This document shows, in pieces, positions 37,101 through 45,521 of a stretch of DNA of 64,000 nucleotides (position 1 is its first letter; every line of letters starts with the position of its first letter). This stretch comes from SAR202 cluster bacterium (GTDB lineage Bacteria > Chloroflexota > Dehalococcoidia > UBA6926 > VFHL01), in the NCBI GenBank assembly GCA_009392005.1, contig VFHL01000005.1, forward strand, positions 1 through 64,000, read 5' to 3'. The notes beneath the pieces were generated by a model. The model ran no database searches. It worked only from the letters and a program-made list of their open reading frames with translations, and was not told the DNA's origin. The translations under genes were made by a program, and so were the position numbers.

Positions 37101-37273
37101 CTCTTGTCATTTGGGAGGGAACCTACACAACTCTCAAGGATATTCTGAATGCACCTCTCCTCGTAGTCCGTGGGAAAATATCGCGTCGTGAAGGAACGTT
37201 AAATATCATTGTTGAACAGGCTCGTATGCTCCCGGATTCAGAATATCTGCCACAATCACGCAATTGGCTATAA
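34133..37273 (+). CDS. dnaE2: Error-prone DNA polymerase III alpha subunit DnaE2 (ImuC)
   Basis: A 1046-residue C-family polymerase used in SOS translesion synthesis with ImuB. The PHP domain opens with IELHAHSNFSLKEGASH and TDHNTLAG. The palm shows GRGRGSSVALLVGYLIGLSHIDPL and the catalytic PDIDLDF at residues 399-405 (Asp400, Asp402). HPGGMIISS and KIDFLALGTLS are typical of the DnaE2 branch, as is the short C-terminus ending soon after the OB fold (VKVAGIVVRRQKPRGKT). It follows the small WR/WW gene by three bases. A replicative DnaE1 must be elsewhere. Confidence 0.94.
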   Translation: MAYSYIELHAHSNFSLKEGASHIHELTTQAQKLGYPALGLTDHNTLAGSMLFTQTAHSLGLQPILGSEITLANGHHLTLIVRTQKGYENLSHLLSMAHISNDRKNPLLNLKSIPDFAEGLTLLTGCRKGEISAFLAKGQESRALRSVTQYLDWFGSENVYIEMQQNYVYGDTLRNSQLAALAQQMKVPIVATNNVHYHTKNRHRLQDALVAISHNKTLSETHKERRANAEFYLKSQKEMSSLFHQFPDALKNTLKIANRCDFDLKRDLNYRFPNYSVPAGYTPQTHLENLCYKAARRRYGEITPEVRQRLEREFQLIEKHNLAGFLLVYHDIIQEARQVMIDLNLSDPEIPLEERPPGRGRGSSVALLVGYLIGLSHIDPLAFNLKLDRFLSEEMISVPDIDLDFPREIRTPLIERIHQKWGWEHAALAGMIVTYRTRSTIRALAKALGLPNKQISTFTKHMHQIDIKQIGTEINNHPGFKHLANIPSWQHLGELAEQLHGFPHEIAQHPGGMIISSTPLSKIVPIRKGAFEGRFVMEWDKEAIKDAGFIKIDFLALGTLSQMQEALQLIENRTGHYIDLSRINFDDKNVYKMLHRADTIGIFQVESAAQMQAIIRIKPENLFDMALEVAAIRPGVGIHDGITHFIRRRMKSEQWKYDHPLERGPLARTLGIILYQDQVNELAMSIGGFSGADAEQMRRAFHKREKDLLLSAWHQKFIDGAMKKGVPQDIALKIFKKFNGQYMFPESHAFAFGVTAYQMAWIKYYYPLEFYVSIFNQQPMGFWSLETLKEDAKRHGITILNVDVNQSGEKATIYKESLLLGFLHVRKIGKSNTNRIIKARNSNGSFVSVSDFVKRTGLQIDELYNLADAGALDCLGTSRRQIKWKIGLTSQPIPHQASLNLPIEKDLIDLPQQSSLEKMQREYRTTGIYPKGHLLSEIRPYLSRDILPSHKLNKQRHAADVKVAGIVVRRQKPRGKTVFITLEDEFGLIPLVIWEGTYTTLKDILNAPLLVVRGKISRREGTLNIIVEQARMLPDSEYLPQSRNWL

Positions 37274-37416
37274 AGTTCTTCCAAATCACTTCTGAAGTAT
37301 GCAGATAACACTTTTAGATTTAGATACACTATTATCTAGAAACACTACAAAACATAAGATCCTTAAGTGAACATTGGGAACTTCAGAAATTTTCGGACGC
37401 GAAAGCGAGTTTATAA

Positions 37417-38586
37417 ATGACATTGCCTACAAGAATTCTCCTTCTGGGCTCGGGAGAGCTAGGGAAGGAATTTGTAATCAGTGCGAAGAGATTAGGTTGC
37501 TACGTTATTGCCTGCGATAGTTACGATGATGCTCCTGCTCAACAAGTAGCAGATCAACGAGAAACATTCAACATGCTAGATGAACATTCTATAAATACCG
37601 TAGTCACTAAACATAAACCCGATATCATCGTTCCTGAGATCGAGGCAATAAGAACTGAAGCCCTTTTTAAATTCGAAGCGCAAGGGATTCAAGTCGTACC
37701 CTCCGCCCAAGCAATAAATTACACAATGAACAGAGACCGTATCCGTGATTTAGTTGCAAACGAATTAGGGATCAGAACGCCACGTTTTGGCTACGCTGAA
37801 TCTGAAAGCGAATGTCTCAGCATTGCAGAACACATTGGTTACCCTCTTGTAATGAAACCAGTAATAAGCAGCTCTGGCAAAGGCCAGAGTGTTGCTACCA
37901 CCTCTGCTGATATAAGTCCTGCCTGGGAATACGCGTGCTCAGGTATGCGCGGGGATAGAGAGCGAGTCATAATCGAAGAATTTATCAACTTCGAGTACGA
38001 AATCACGCTCCTAACCGTACAACAAAAAACTGGTGAAACCTTGTTCTGTGAACCCATTGCTCACAGGCAAGAACGTGGTGATTATCAAGAATCATGGCAA
38101 CCTGTAATAATGAATTCCAAATTAGCGGTACAAGCGAAGGAAATAGCAAAAACAGTCACAGAAGCCCTTGGAGGAGCCGGCATATTTGGCGTGGAAATGT
38201 TCATCACTAAAAATGACGTGGTTTTCTCAGAACTTTCCCCGCGTCCACATGACACAGGAATCGTGACTTTATCCTCGCAAAACCTCAGCGAATTTGACTT
38301 GCATGCTCGGGCAATCCTCGGGTTACCAATACCCGAAATATCCATTCACAGTCCCTCCGCAAGCCATGTCGTTCTAGCCAGTCAGGACGCAAGTAATGTT
38401 GTCTACAATGGAATAGATGAAGCCCTAAGTGTACCTGGCATAGAAGTTATGATATTTGGTAAGCCCACGGCACGACCAAACCGCCGTATGGCAGTCTGCC
38501 TCGCTGTCGGGAATTCCATTGAAGACGCGCGATTCAAAGTACAAGAGGCCAGCAAAAAAATACAGCTATCGTACCCACAAGAATGA
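37417..38586 (+). CDS. purT: Formate-dependent phosphoribosylglycinamide formyltransferase
   Basis: A 389-residue ATP-grasp enzyme making formyl-GAR from formate, GAR and ATP in purine synthesis. The N-terminal RILLLGSGELGKEF and VPEIEAIRTEAL motifs, the ATP-grasp loop VISSSGKGQS, and EEFINFEYEITLLT, GGAGIFGVEMF and LSPRPHDTGIVTL are typical. It is separated by 140 bases from dnaE2 and is not obviously part of the SOS unit. The ribosome site is weak. Confidence 0.95.
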   Translation: MTLPTRILLLGSGELGKEFVISAKRLGCYVIACDSYDDAPAQQVADQRETFNMLDEHSINTVVTKHKPDIIVPEIEAIRTEALFKFEAQGIQVVPSAQAINYTMNRDRIRDLVANELGIRTPRFGYAESESECLSIAEHIGYPLVMKPVISSSGKGQSVATTSADISPAWEYACSGMRGDRERVIIEEFINFEYEITLLTVQQKTGETLFCEPIAHRQERGDYQESWQPVIMNSKLAVQAKEIAKTVTEALGGAGIFGVEMFITKNDVVFSELSPRPHDTGIVTLSSQNLSEFDLHARAILGLPIPEISIHSPSASHVVLASQDASNVVYNGIDEALSVPGIEVMIFGKPTARPNRRMAVCLAVGNSIEDARFKVQEASKKIQLSYPQE

Positions 38587-38622
38587 TAGCGCAAGGTCAC
38601 AAAAAAGTTTGATGCAAATCAT

Positions 38623-39171
38623 ATGCTGAAATACAAAACACTTTTTTTAATGATTAACGTCCTGGGAGGCATATCCGTTCTAGGCGGTTACGCAATTGGC
38701 CTGACCAGCGCACCTGAAAATCCTTCTGTTCTTTGGGGTAATGTTCCTGAAAATTGGAGAGGTGGCTATGGTATCTCTATGATAGTCGCAGCAATCGGTT
38801 ACCTCGGATTCTTCTTTTACATCATGCAGGATAACAAGTGGAGTCAATCCCTTACCAAAAACCATACTGTCTTAAATACAGTGATCGCACTGTGTGCACT
38901 ATTCCTTATTTCTGCTTCTATGTGGATGCCAGCAGCATTACAATTTATTAAAACTGGTGCCGATTCTTGGTGGGCAATAACTGTTGGATCTCTGTGGATT
39001 ACCAGCTTAACGGTGATCGGTATTTTTGTAGTACTCATGGTGCAACAAAACGGCACGCAGATAAAAATGAGGCTCTTTGCTATCTTCGGCCTAGGCTACC
39101 TTGGATTTCACTGCTTAGTTCTAGACGCAATTATATGGACGCTTAACTTTCCAACTGGCCTGTACACCTAA
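38623..39171 (+). CDS. Hypothetical five-helix membrane protein
   Basis: A 182-residue integral membrane protein with hydrophobic segments at about residues 7-27, 48-67, 84-105, 120-142 and 150-175. A short exposed loop after the first helix is rich in Pro and Trp (ENPSVLWGNVPENWRGG). I do not recognise the family; TspO-like proteins have five helices too, but their signature is missing. It starts 36 bases after purT and ends three bases before the 3' end of the antisense tRNA-Sec gene. Confidence 0.65.
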   Translation: MLKYKTLFLMINVLGGISVLGGYAIGLTSAPENPSVLWGNVPENWRGGYGISMIVAAIGYLGFFFYIMQDNKWSQSLTKNHTVLNTVIALCALFLISASMWMPAALQFIKTGADSWWAITVGSLWITSLTVIGIFVVLMVQQNGTQIKMRLFAIFGLGYLGFHCLVLDAIIWTLNFPTGLYT

Positions 39172-39174
39172 TAC

Positions 39175-39272
39175 TGGCGGGAGTGCAAGGGAGTCGAACC
39201 CTCCGAGGACAACGAAGGCTGCCCCCCATCGGTTTTGAAGACCGAGGAATCCACCGGGACCCATCCACTCCC
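39175..39272 (-). tRNA. selC: tRNA-Sec (TCA), selenocysteine
   Basis: A 98-base minus-strand tRNA including encoded CCA. The anticodon loop CTTCAAA gives TCA (UGA reader). The features peculiar to tRNA-Sec are present: a 6-bp D stem (GGGTCC with GGATTC) around a CGGT tetraloop, and a long variable arm with a 7-bp stem (GGGCAGC with GTTGTCC). The extended acceptor arm has seven clear pairs and an eighth position that is a G-G mismatch. The T arm GAGGG-TTCGACT-CCCTT matches bacterial selC. No other selenocysteine gene is in the window. Confidence 0.95.
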
Positions 39273-39394
39273 TTATAAATGTGCGAAAATAGTATAACGA
39301 TACTGCTTGGAATTGTCCTTCAAAATTAAGCCTATTTAATAAAGCAAAAACGATGCGGGCCCTCCATCGGGCAAAAAATGGGAGTTTGGGAGAT

Positions 39395-40735
39395 ATGGAA
39401 CGTTTACCCCCAACATATGATGGTCAAGAAATCAATAAACTCCCGCGGTTTTGGCCTAAACGTTTTTTTTACGGATGGGTTATCGTCTTCATCTCATTTT
39501 GGGATAGCATGCTAACAGCAGGTATCCAAAGCTACGGTTTCAGTGTATTTTTGCCAGTTTTGAGCAATCACTTCGGATGGTCCCGAGGCGCCATTTCCGC
39601 TGTGCAATTAATCCGAATGGTCACAACGATGATTGCTGCTGTTTTTTTGGGTAGATTTGCAGATCAGCGTCATGGTCCACGTTATATGATGATTGCAGGT
39701 GGCACAGTTGCAGGTTTGTCTTTGATCTTGCTATCGCGAATGCAAACCCTTTGGCAATTCTATGTTCTGTTTGGAGTTGTTTTTGGTGTCGCCATGACCG
39801 CGCTTGGTGGAATGATTCTTGGTCCAACAATTGTCTCCAAATGGTTCATACGTAAGCGAGGTAGAGCACTGGCTATCGCAACAATGGGTGTCTCCGCTGG
39901 AGGGGTTGTCGCAATACCTTTAACCCGTTTCTTCATTGATGCTTTTGGATGGCGACTTGCGTGGACAGCTTTAGGAATTGTCATGCTCACAACAATTATT
40001 CCTCTAGGTGCGATTTTTATGCGACGCCAACCCGAAGACGTCGGACTTCTTCCCGATAATGATTCCGATGATGAAATAAGTGCACCAATTCAAGGACGAC
40101 AGGATACGAGTCGCGCTTCTGCACTCACAATTCGCGGCTCGTTCACTGCTAGGCAAGCATTCAAATCACACTCTTTGTGGATCTTAGTTGTAGTACAAAC
40201 CCTTGGTAGTCTCGCCCTTTCTCCTGTTCTAATGCATCAAATCGCATACATGCAAGACAAAGGGATGAATCCCTTAACGGCAGCATTTATTGGCACACTG
40301 GTAGCCTTTTTTGCAATGGTAGGGAAAGTGCCATGGGGAATATTAGCTGAGCATCTTCATGTCAGGTTCGTTATTGCGATTGCTTTCACCATCGCTGGTT
40401 CATCACTTTGGTTACTGACTCAAGCCAACGATCAATTTATGATGTATATTGCATACTCAATATTTTTTGGCTTGTCGATGGGCAGCATGCCACCTCTAAA
40501 TAACCTTATGTGGGTTAGCTATTTTGGAAGGGATAATTTGGGACGTATCCGCGGATATGTTACGCCTTTAACGCGTTGGACAGGTGGATTCAGTCCACTC
40601 TTTGCAGGTTTCATGTGGGATAAGGTTGGAAACTACGATCTAGCCTTTACCGTGTTTTCTCTATCTTGGATAACAGCAGGCCTTGTCGTTTTATTTGCTG
40701 GCAACCCGAAGGAACCTGAGGCAGCGTCAGAATAA
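39395..40735 (+). CDS. MFS transporter, monocarboxylate/OFA-like
   Basis: A 446-residue carrier with about 12 membrane segments. FYGWVIVFISFWDSML and GVFLP-like SYGFSVFLPVL near the first helices, GWSRGAISA, and the loop GRFADQRHGPRYMM resemble the MCT/oxalate-formate-antiporter group. The central cytoplasmic loop (residues about 205-245) is acidic and rich in Asp (LLPDNDSDDE). I chose ATG 39395 after a GGGAG-type site; an in-frame start at 39353 lacks one. Probably moves an organic acid. Single gene, convergent with trxB. Confidence 0.85.
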   Translation: MERLPPTYDGQEINKLPRFWPKRFFYGWVIVFISFWDSMLTAGIQSYGFSVFLPVLSNHFGWSRGAISAVQLIRMVTTMIAAVFLGRFADQRHGPRYMMIAGGTVAGLSLILLSRMQTLWQFYVLFGVVFGVAMTALGGMILGPTIVSKWFIRKRGRALAIATMGVSAGGVVAIPLTRFFIDAFGWRLAWTALGIVMLTTIIPLGAIFMRRQPEDVGLLPDNDSDDEISAPIQGRQDTSRASALTIRGSFTARQAFKSHSLWILVVVQTLGSLALSPVLMHQIAYMQDKGMNPLTAAFIGTLVAFFAMVGKVPWGILAEHLHVRFVIAIAFTIAGSSLWLLTQANDQFMMYIAYSIFFGLSMGSMPPLNNLMWVSYFGRDNLGRIRGYVTPLTRWTGGFSPLFAGFMWDKVGNYDLAFTVFSLSWITAGLVVLFAGNPKEPEAASE

Positions 40736-40807
40736 ATTCACACTGACATCTGGGAACCAAGTAATGCGATATGGAAAACACCACGATGCGGTCATTAGAA
40801 GCACGGT

Positions 40808-41734
40808 TTATTCAGAAAAGTTTTCCGCAATATATCTTTCTGCAAAAATTGCTGCTGTCGCTCCATCACCTGCTGCAGCCACCACTTGCCGTGAAGATTC
40901 TTGCCGAATATCTCCTACTGCGTAAACTCCAGGGATACGCGTCTCCATTTTGAGATTCACATGAATATGCCCTTGGTCATCTAAAGGCAAAGCATTCTCC
41001 AAAAATTCATTGTTCGGCGTCAAACCAACATAAATAAAAACACCATCAACAGGTTTTTCAACCAATTCATTTGTTTTCACATTACGAAGTGTTGCACTTC
41101 CAACAACTCCATTGCCGTTAATGCTTTCAACAACATGGCTATAAATGAAATCTAGTTTGGGGTTTTTAAAGGCGCGCTCTTGTAAGATTTTTCCCGCACG
41201 CAGTTCATCACGGCGATGAACAATCGTGACATTCGAGGCAAAGCGTGTCAAAAATGAACCTTCTTCAACTGCTGCATCGCCTCCACCAACGACTATTAAG
41301 TCTTTATCTCTGAAGAAGGCACCGTCACAAACTGCACAATATGAAACGCCCTTGCCAGAAAGTTCTTCTTCTCCAGGAACTTCAAGTTTCCTATGCTCCG
41401 CTCCGCTCGCTATGATTAAGACTTTCGCGTTGATTTCACCATGCCGCGTTGTGAGCACTTTCGTTTTGCTATTGAGATCAGCTGATTCAACCTCAATGTA
41501 CTGACTCTCAAGGTCGAATTTCTCCGCATGGCGAAGCATTTTGTCACCCAATTCAGGGCCCAGAATTTCTTCTATTCCTGGGTAATTCTCCACCATCTCT
41601 GTTACTGCTATTTGACCACCAGGAACACCGCGCTCGATAAGTAACGTTTTAAGGCGTGCTCGAGTCGCATAGAGTCCTGCTGCTAGACCAGCCGGGCCGC
41701 CGCCAACTATAACAACGTCGTATTCACTATCCAC
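40808..41734 (-). CDS. trxB: Thioredoxin reductase
   Basis: A 308-residue flavoprotein reducing thioredoxin with NADPH. FAD-binding [16 protein letters not shown] at 11-26, redox-active CAVC with Cys133 and Cys136, NADPH-binding [19 protein letters not shown] with the HRRDELRA motif, and the closing [23 protein letters not shown] in two blocks. It lies 12 bases after trxA on the same strand, so the pair is co-transcribed as trxA-trxB. Confidence 0.96.
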   Translation of the reverse strand: MDSEYDVVIVGGGPAGLAAGLYATRARLKTLLIERGVPGGQIAVTEMVENYPGIEEILGPELGDKMLRHAEKFDLESQYIEVESADLNSKTKVLTTRHGEINAKVLIIASGAEHRKLEVPGEEELSGKGVSYCAVCDGAFFRDKDLIVVGGGDAAVEEGSFLTRFASNVTIVHRRDELRAGKILQERAFKNPKLDFIYSHVVESINGNGVVGSATLRNVKTNELVEKPVDGVFIYVGLTPNNEFLENALPLDDQGHIHVNLKMETRIPGVYAVGDIRQESSRQVVAAAGDGATAAIFAERYIAENFSE

Positions 41735-41746
41735 TATATTCCCTTA

Positions 41747-42079
41747 TTAGGAAAGAGCTCGTTCAACTCTGCCCTCAAGATCTTTTTTCGGGCGGGCTCC
41801 GACGACTGATTCAACAGGTGCCCCATCCTTAAAGATCATGAGCGTGGGGATACTCATTACTTGGTATTTCATTGCTATATTGGGAGCATCGTCCACATTG
41901 ATTTTGGCAAATTCCATCTTGCCAGCATAGTCATCCGCCAATTCTTCAACTATAGGACTCACAATTCGGCAAGGTCCACACCACGGAGCCCAGAAATCCA
42001 CCATTACTGGCGCACTTTTACTTCCCTCAAGGACATCCGCCTCAAACTCCTGCTCAGTTACATCCTTTAGCTTGGCCAT
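41747..42079 (-). CDS. trxA: Thioredoxin
   Basis: A 110-residue cytoplasmic thioredoxin, the general disulfide reductant recharged by the adjacent TrxB. The active site is WAPWCGPC with Cys34 and Cys37, followed by the conserved FAKINVDDAPNIAMKY and the cis-proline in VMSIPTLMIFKDG. First gene of the trxA-trxB unit; its promoter region is shared with the divergent FixH-like gene. Confidence 0.97.
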   Translation of the reverse strand: MAKLKDVTEQEFEADVLEGSKSAPVMVDFWAPWCGPCRIVSPIVEELADDYAGKMEFAKINVDDAPNIAMKYQVMSIPTLMIFKDGAPVESVVGARPKKDLEGRVERALS

Positions 42080-42402
42080 TTAACATTCTCCTGTTCTACT
42101 CTTCTGGACAGCAAAACTAGCTGCCACATCACACAATCAAGCACTCTTTTCTCAACATGCCGAAACACACCGAGGGAGATATTATAGCCATTGCTTCCGC
42201 TAAACAGCAAGCCATTATGTCATAGTAATAACTCCAATATGCAGCGTTACAACTTGCCACAAAATCCTGTATGCCCTAGGCTGTTTTTGTATCCAATCAG
42301 TGATTCCTCACTAGGAGGCCCTGGCAAAATGCTTCACATTCCACGGAGCTACATTAAGCTGCTTTTAAATATATTATCCAACCGAATTAAGGCACACTAG
42401 TA
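42080..42402. other. Divergent gap between trxA and the FixH-like gene
   Basis: These 323 bases separate trxA from the plus-strand metal-protein gene set and must hold both promoters. I found no convincing hexamer pair, hairpin or operator. The 69-codon open frame at 42191-42400 has no ribosome site or protein-like composition. Confidence 0.5.
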
Positions 42403-42948
42403 ATGTGGGCTATAAGAATTTATACATTAATCATTGCCACATCGTTAATATCGATAGCTACATTCGCTTCGTTGCTTTTTAATACCATCACGGTACAAGC
42501 CAATGGGGTGGGGACAACACATCTTCAAGATGAAGCGGTCGGCCCGTACTTAGTAACACTAAAAACATCCCCCGCACAGCTAACAGTGGGCACAATTCGT
42601 GCAAGCCTTTTGATACGGTCTTCTGAAACAAATGAACCCCTTTCAGCTAGTGAAGCAACTGTCACTATCACTGGCAAAACTGTAAGCCAATCTGATGAAA
42701 AAGGCCCCTTTAACAGTTTTGTGAAAGAAGGAGTAACACCCCCTCACCACGACGTAGACATTCTTTTGGACAAGATTGGAGTGTGGCTTCTGACCGTTGA
42801 AATTAATGGAGAGCTTGGGCTAGGCGAAGTCGTCATTCCAATAACCATCGTTAAATTATCTTTCACACCACTAATTATCTTGAGTGGGTTAGTTACCGTG
42901 GCTGCAATAGTAGGTGTTTCCTACATCCGTCTTGTACGCCGCACCTAA
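42403..42948 (+). CDS. FixH/YtkA-like membrane-anchored protein
   Basis: A 181-residue exported protein: signal or anchor at about residues 5-31, a beta-sandwich domain (VGPYLVTLKTSPAQLTVG..., SASEATVTITGK) and a C-terminal membrane helix (LIILSGLVTVAAIVGVSYI) with a basic tail. The domain resembles the YtkA/FixH group, linked to copper handling and cbb3-oxidase assembly in other bacteria. PPHHDVDILL contributes a His pair. It begins a three-gene set with the His-rich and Cys-rich proteins and is divergent from trxA. The family assignment is moderate. Confidence 0.65.
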   Translation: MWAIRIYTLIIATSLISIATFASLLFNTITVQANGVGTTHLQDEAVGPYLVTLKTSPAQLTVGTIRASLLIRSSETNEPLSASEATVTITGKTVSQSDEKGPFNSFVKEGVTPPHHDVDILLDKIGVWLLTVEINGELGLGEVVIPITIVKLSFTPLIILSGLVTVAAIVGVSYIRLVRRT

Positions 42949-43040
42949 TTCGATTAAACACTCCCAAATTTGTTCAAATCATCGCTCGTTTTTGATAATA
43001 TCGCGTCCGAGATTTAAAATATTAGGGTTTAAGGAGAAAC

Positions 43041-43823
43041 GTGAAATTATCAAGTATCACAATAGTGGCTGTCGTTATCATTTTAATGCTAGTTGGCTTA
43101 TTCTTTGCTTTCAGACCAACGACAGATGCGCCGCAAACGAAAACGACAGCGGTCAAAATCACTGAAACTGGCATGACACCGAATAACATCAGTTACAACG
43201 AAGGAGATACCGCTCTATTGAAGTTCACGTCATCAACAGACGCAATTATCCATATTCATGGTTACAACGTGGAATTACCAGTTTCAGCTGAGAAGACGTC
43301 AGAAATTGAGTTGCAACTAACAAGGACCGGGAGATTTGAGATTGAGTTGCATCATAACGATGAAGAACACGAGCACAAGCATGACCACGACCACACATGC
43401 CAAGCTGAAATCCCTGTTGGAGCACCGCAACCGCAAATCGAAGTTAAAGCTGAAGAAGCTGAGGAAACTGGGAAAATTCTGATCTCTGTAGAATTAAGGG
43501 ATTTTGAGTTCACGCCTCAAAACGGCAAGAATCCGGTCACAACCGGCCATTGGCATCTTTTCCTAGACGATGTAGCTACAGGAATGTTTACTGACACAGA
43601 AATCGTTATCCCCTTAGATCAGCCAGGAAAACATCGAATCAAGGCTTCGTTGGCAGACACAAATCACTGCGAATATGGAATCGAGGACGAAACAACCATT
43701 CTGATACCAGGTCATGCTCCCCACGATACATCAACAACAACCAACAAACATGACAACACAGAGCATGGATCAAGTGCAACAACACACTTAGGCTTTCTTG
43801 ATGTTCAACCGCGTAACCCTTAG
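43041..43823 (+). CDS. His-rich cupredoxin-like anchored protein
   Basis: A 260-residue protein with one N-terminal membrane anchor (residues about 5-27) and an extracytoplasmic part of two beta domains. The first, AVKITETGMTPNNISYNEGD, is cupredoxin-like and has HIHGY. The linker contains a dense metal-binding run HHNDEEHEHKHDHDHTC. The second domain has TTGHWHLFLDD and DTNHCEYG. The tail is also His-rich (PGHAPHD, NKHDNTEHG). It is likely to bind copper, zinc or nickel. GTG start after AAGGAG. It overlaps the next gene by 23 bases. Confidence 0.72.
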   Translation: MKLSSITIVAVVIILMLVGLFFAFRPTTDAPQTKTTAVKITETGMTPNNISYNEGDTALLKFTSSTDAIIHIHGYNVELPVSAEKTSEIELQLTRTGRFEIELHHNDEEHEHKHDHDHTCQAEIPVGAPQPQIEVKAEEAEETGKILISVELRDFEFTPQNGKNPVTTGHWHLFLDDVATGMFTDTEIVIPLDQPGKHRIKASLADTNHCEYGIEDETTILIPGHAPHDTSTTTNKHDNTEHGSSATTHLGFLDVQPRNP

Positions 43824-45354
43824 AGGCATCAAGAATGCCTCCTTTGGCATCCCAATCGCGCTTCTTCTAACGCTTTTTCCATCAACGGTTTTGGCGCACG
43901 GCTTCGGTGAAAGGTATGCTTTACCTGTTCCCTTGTGGCTCTACCTTTATGGCGCTTCAGTTGCAGTAATTCTTTCATTTGCCATTGCGGCTCTTTTCTT
44001 TTCACGAAACGAATCAGGAAGCAGGGATTATCCCCGATATAATTTGTTAAGACATGTTTGGTTAGGTCACATTCTTCTAAATACGAAGATATCTAGGTTG
44101 CTTCGCTCTATAAGCATCTTCATATTGATTTTAATAATCGCAGCTGGATTATTTGGTTCTCAAAGGGTGGCTGATAATTTTGCTCCCGCGTTCGTTTGGA
44201 TAATCTGGTGGGTTGGCCTCGGAATGCTGGTTATTTCAATCGGCAATATTTGGCATCTGGTGAATCCCTGGATAGGTATCCATGATGGGATGATTTGGCT
44301 GATTTCACGTGTAACTGGCGAGCAAAACGAAAAAACAGAAAGAGCCTTGCCTGTGACATTCGGTGTTCTGCCAGCGTTGAGTGTATTCATTGTTTTTGTC
44401 TGGATTGAATTAATATATGAAGGATCTCCTGTACCAAGGCAAATAGCCTTATTAACCACAGCATATTCCATGTATACAGTTGGAGGAATGCTACTCTTTG
44501 GAAAAAATGTTTGGCTAGATCGCGCTGACGCTTTTAGTGTTTACTTCAAAATACTAAGTCGACTTTCAATAATTGAATTTCGCATAAACGAGATGTCTTA
44601 TTGCCTCGAATGTTCAAATGAATGTCAGACCAAAAATGGATGTATTGATTGTTACGAGTGTTTCAGCAATTGTGATGATTTCAGTAAAGAGATCAATCTT
44701 CGTTTACCTGCGTCAGGATTAACTGCCATCCAAACTGTTCAACCTGGTGAACTGTTATTTGTTCTACTCATGTTGGCCAGTGTATCTTTTGATGGATTCT
44801 TAATAACGCCTTTATGGATGGAGTTCTATGTTGGACAGCGGGATATTTTTGTAGAGAACTTTATGGTGTTCCAAACCCTTGGGCTCGCTGGGGCCTTAGC
44901 ACTATTTGGCGGGTTATTCTTTTTCTTTATGAAAATATCTCGGTTTCTTTCTGGACATTCCCCTTATAACAATTCATGGGCTTCTGCCTTCATATATACC
45001 CTTGTGCCAATTGCTGCAGCCTACAACATCGCGCACTATTTTACTTTCATATTGGTTCCTGGCCAACGGATTATTTCTTTGATTTCAGACCCTTTTGGCT
45101 TTGGCCTAAACCTCTTTGGAACCGCATCGTACCAAATTAATGATTCCTTCCTGCAGGCATCGATCGTATGGTATACACAAGTTTTCATGATAATTATTGG
45201 TCACGTACTCGCTGTAATAATCGCTCATGTTGTAGCTGTCCAAATTCTTGGTGATCGGCGGCGCGCAATGCTTAGCCAATTTCCCATTTTGGTACTTATG
45301 GTCATATATACCATTAGTAGTCTTTGGATCATCGCTCAAGATACGACGGTTTAA
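43801..45354 (+). CDS. Polytopic membrane protein with Cys-rich cluster
   Basis: A 517-residue integral membrane protein with about ten or more helices. The N-terminus is signal-like and ends VLA-HGFGERYALPVPLWLYLYG; cleavage there would leave His as residue 1, as in CopC-type copper proteins. Between helices around residues 265-290 is a seven-Cys loop with CLEC and then CIDCYECFSNC, whose second half is the CX2CX2CX3C of [4Fe-4S] ferredoxins. ATG 43801 overlaps the His-rich gene. The HGFGERY.LPVPLWLY start recurs in unnamed bacterial membrane proteins. Function unknown; metal transport or redox relay is an inference. Confidence 0.7.
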   Translation: MFNRVTLRGIKNASFGIPIALLLTLFPSTVLAHGFGERYALPVPLWLYLYGASVAVILSFAIAALFFSRNESGSRDYPRYNLLRHVWLGHILLNTKISRLLRSISIFILILIIAAGLFGSQRVADNFAPAFVWIIWWVGLGMLVISIGNIWHLVNPWIGIHDGMIWLISRVTGEQNEKTERALPVTFGVLPALSVFIVFVWIELIYEGSPVPRQIALLTTAYSMYTVGGMLLFGKNVWLDRADAFSVYFKILSRLSIIEFRINEMSYCLECSNECQTKNGCIDCYECFSNCDDFSKEINLRLPASGLTAIQTVQPGELLFVLLMLASVSFDGFLITPLWMEFYVGQRDIFVENFMVFQTLGLAGALALFGGLFFFFMKISRFLSGHSPYNNSWASAFIYTLVPIAAAYNIAHYFTFILVPGQRIISLISDPFGFGLNLFGTASYQINDSFLQASIVWYTQVFMIIIGHVLAVIIAHVVAVQILGDRRRAMLSQFPILVLMVIYTISSLWIIAQDTTV

Positions 45355-45454
45355 ACTTGGTTTTTAGCTTCATTGATCATATTTGATTTCTCAAGCCTAT
45401 TTCATAATAATTCTTCGTATCTAAGTGAATTTAATCTATCAATGACTTTTCACA

Positions 45455-45485
45455 TTGAAATGTCACAAAGAAGCCCTGATACAAT
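45455..45485 (+). promoter_or_regulatory. Possible promoter of argG
   Basis: TTGAAA (45455-45460) and TACAAT (45480-45485) are 19 bases apart, 36 bases before the argG start. Both hexamers differ from consensus by one base and the spacing is slightly long. Confidence 0.4.
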
Positions 45486-45521
45486 AACAGTCGTAAAACG
45501 TACATTGGCGGGAGAGAAATC

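Noticed and set aside
42191..42400. 69-codon frame upstream of the FixH-like gene
   Set aside because: No ribosome site and no protein-like pattern; it fills a divergent promoter region.
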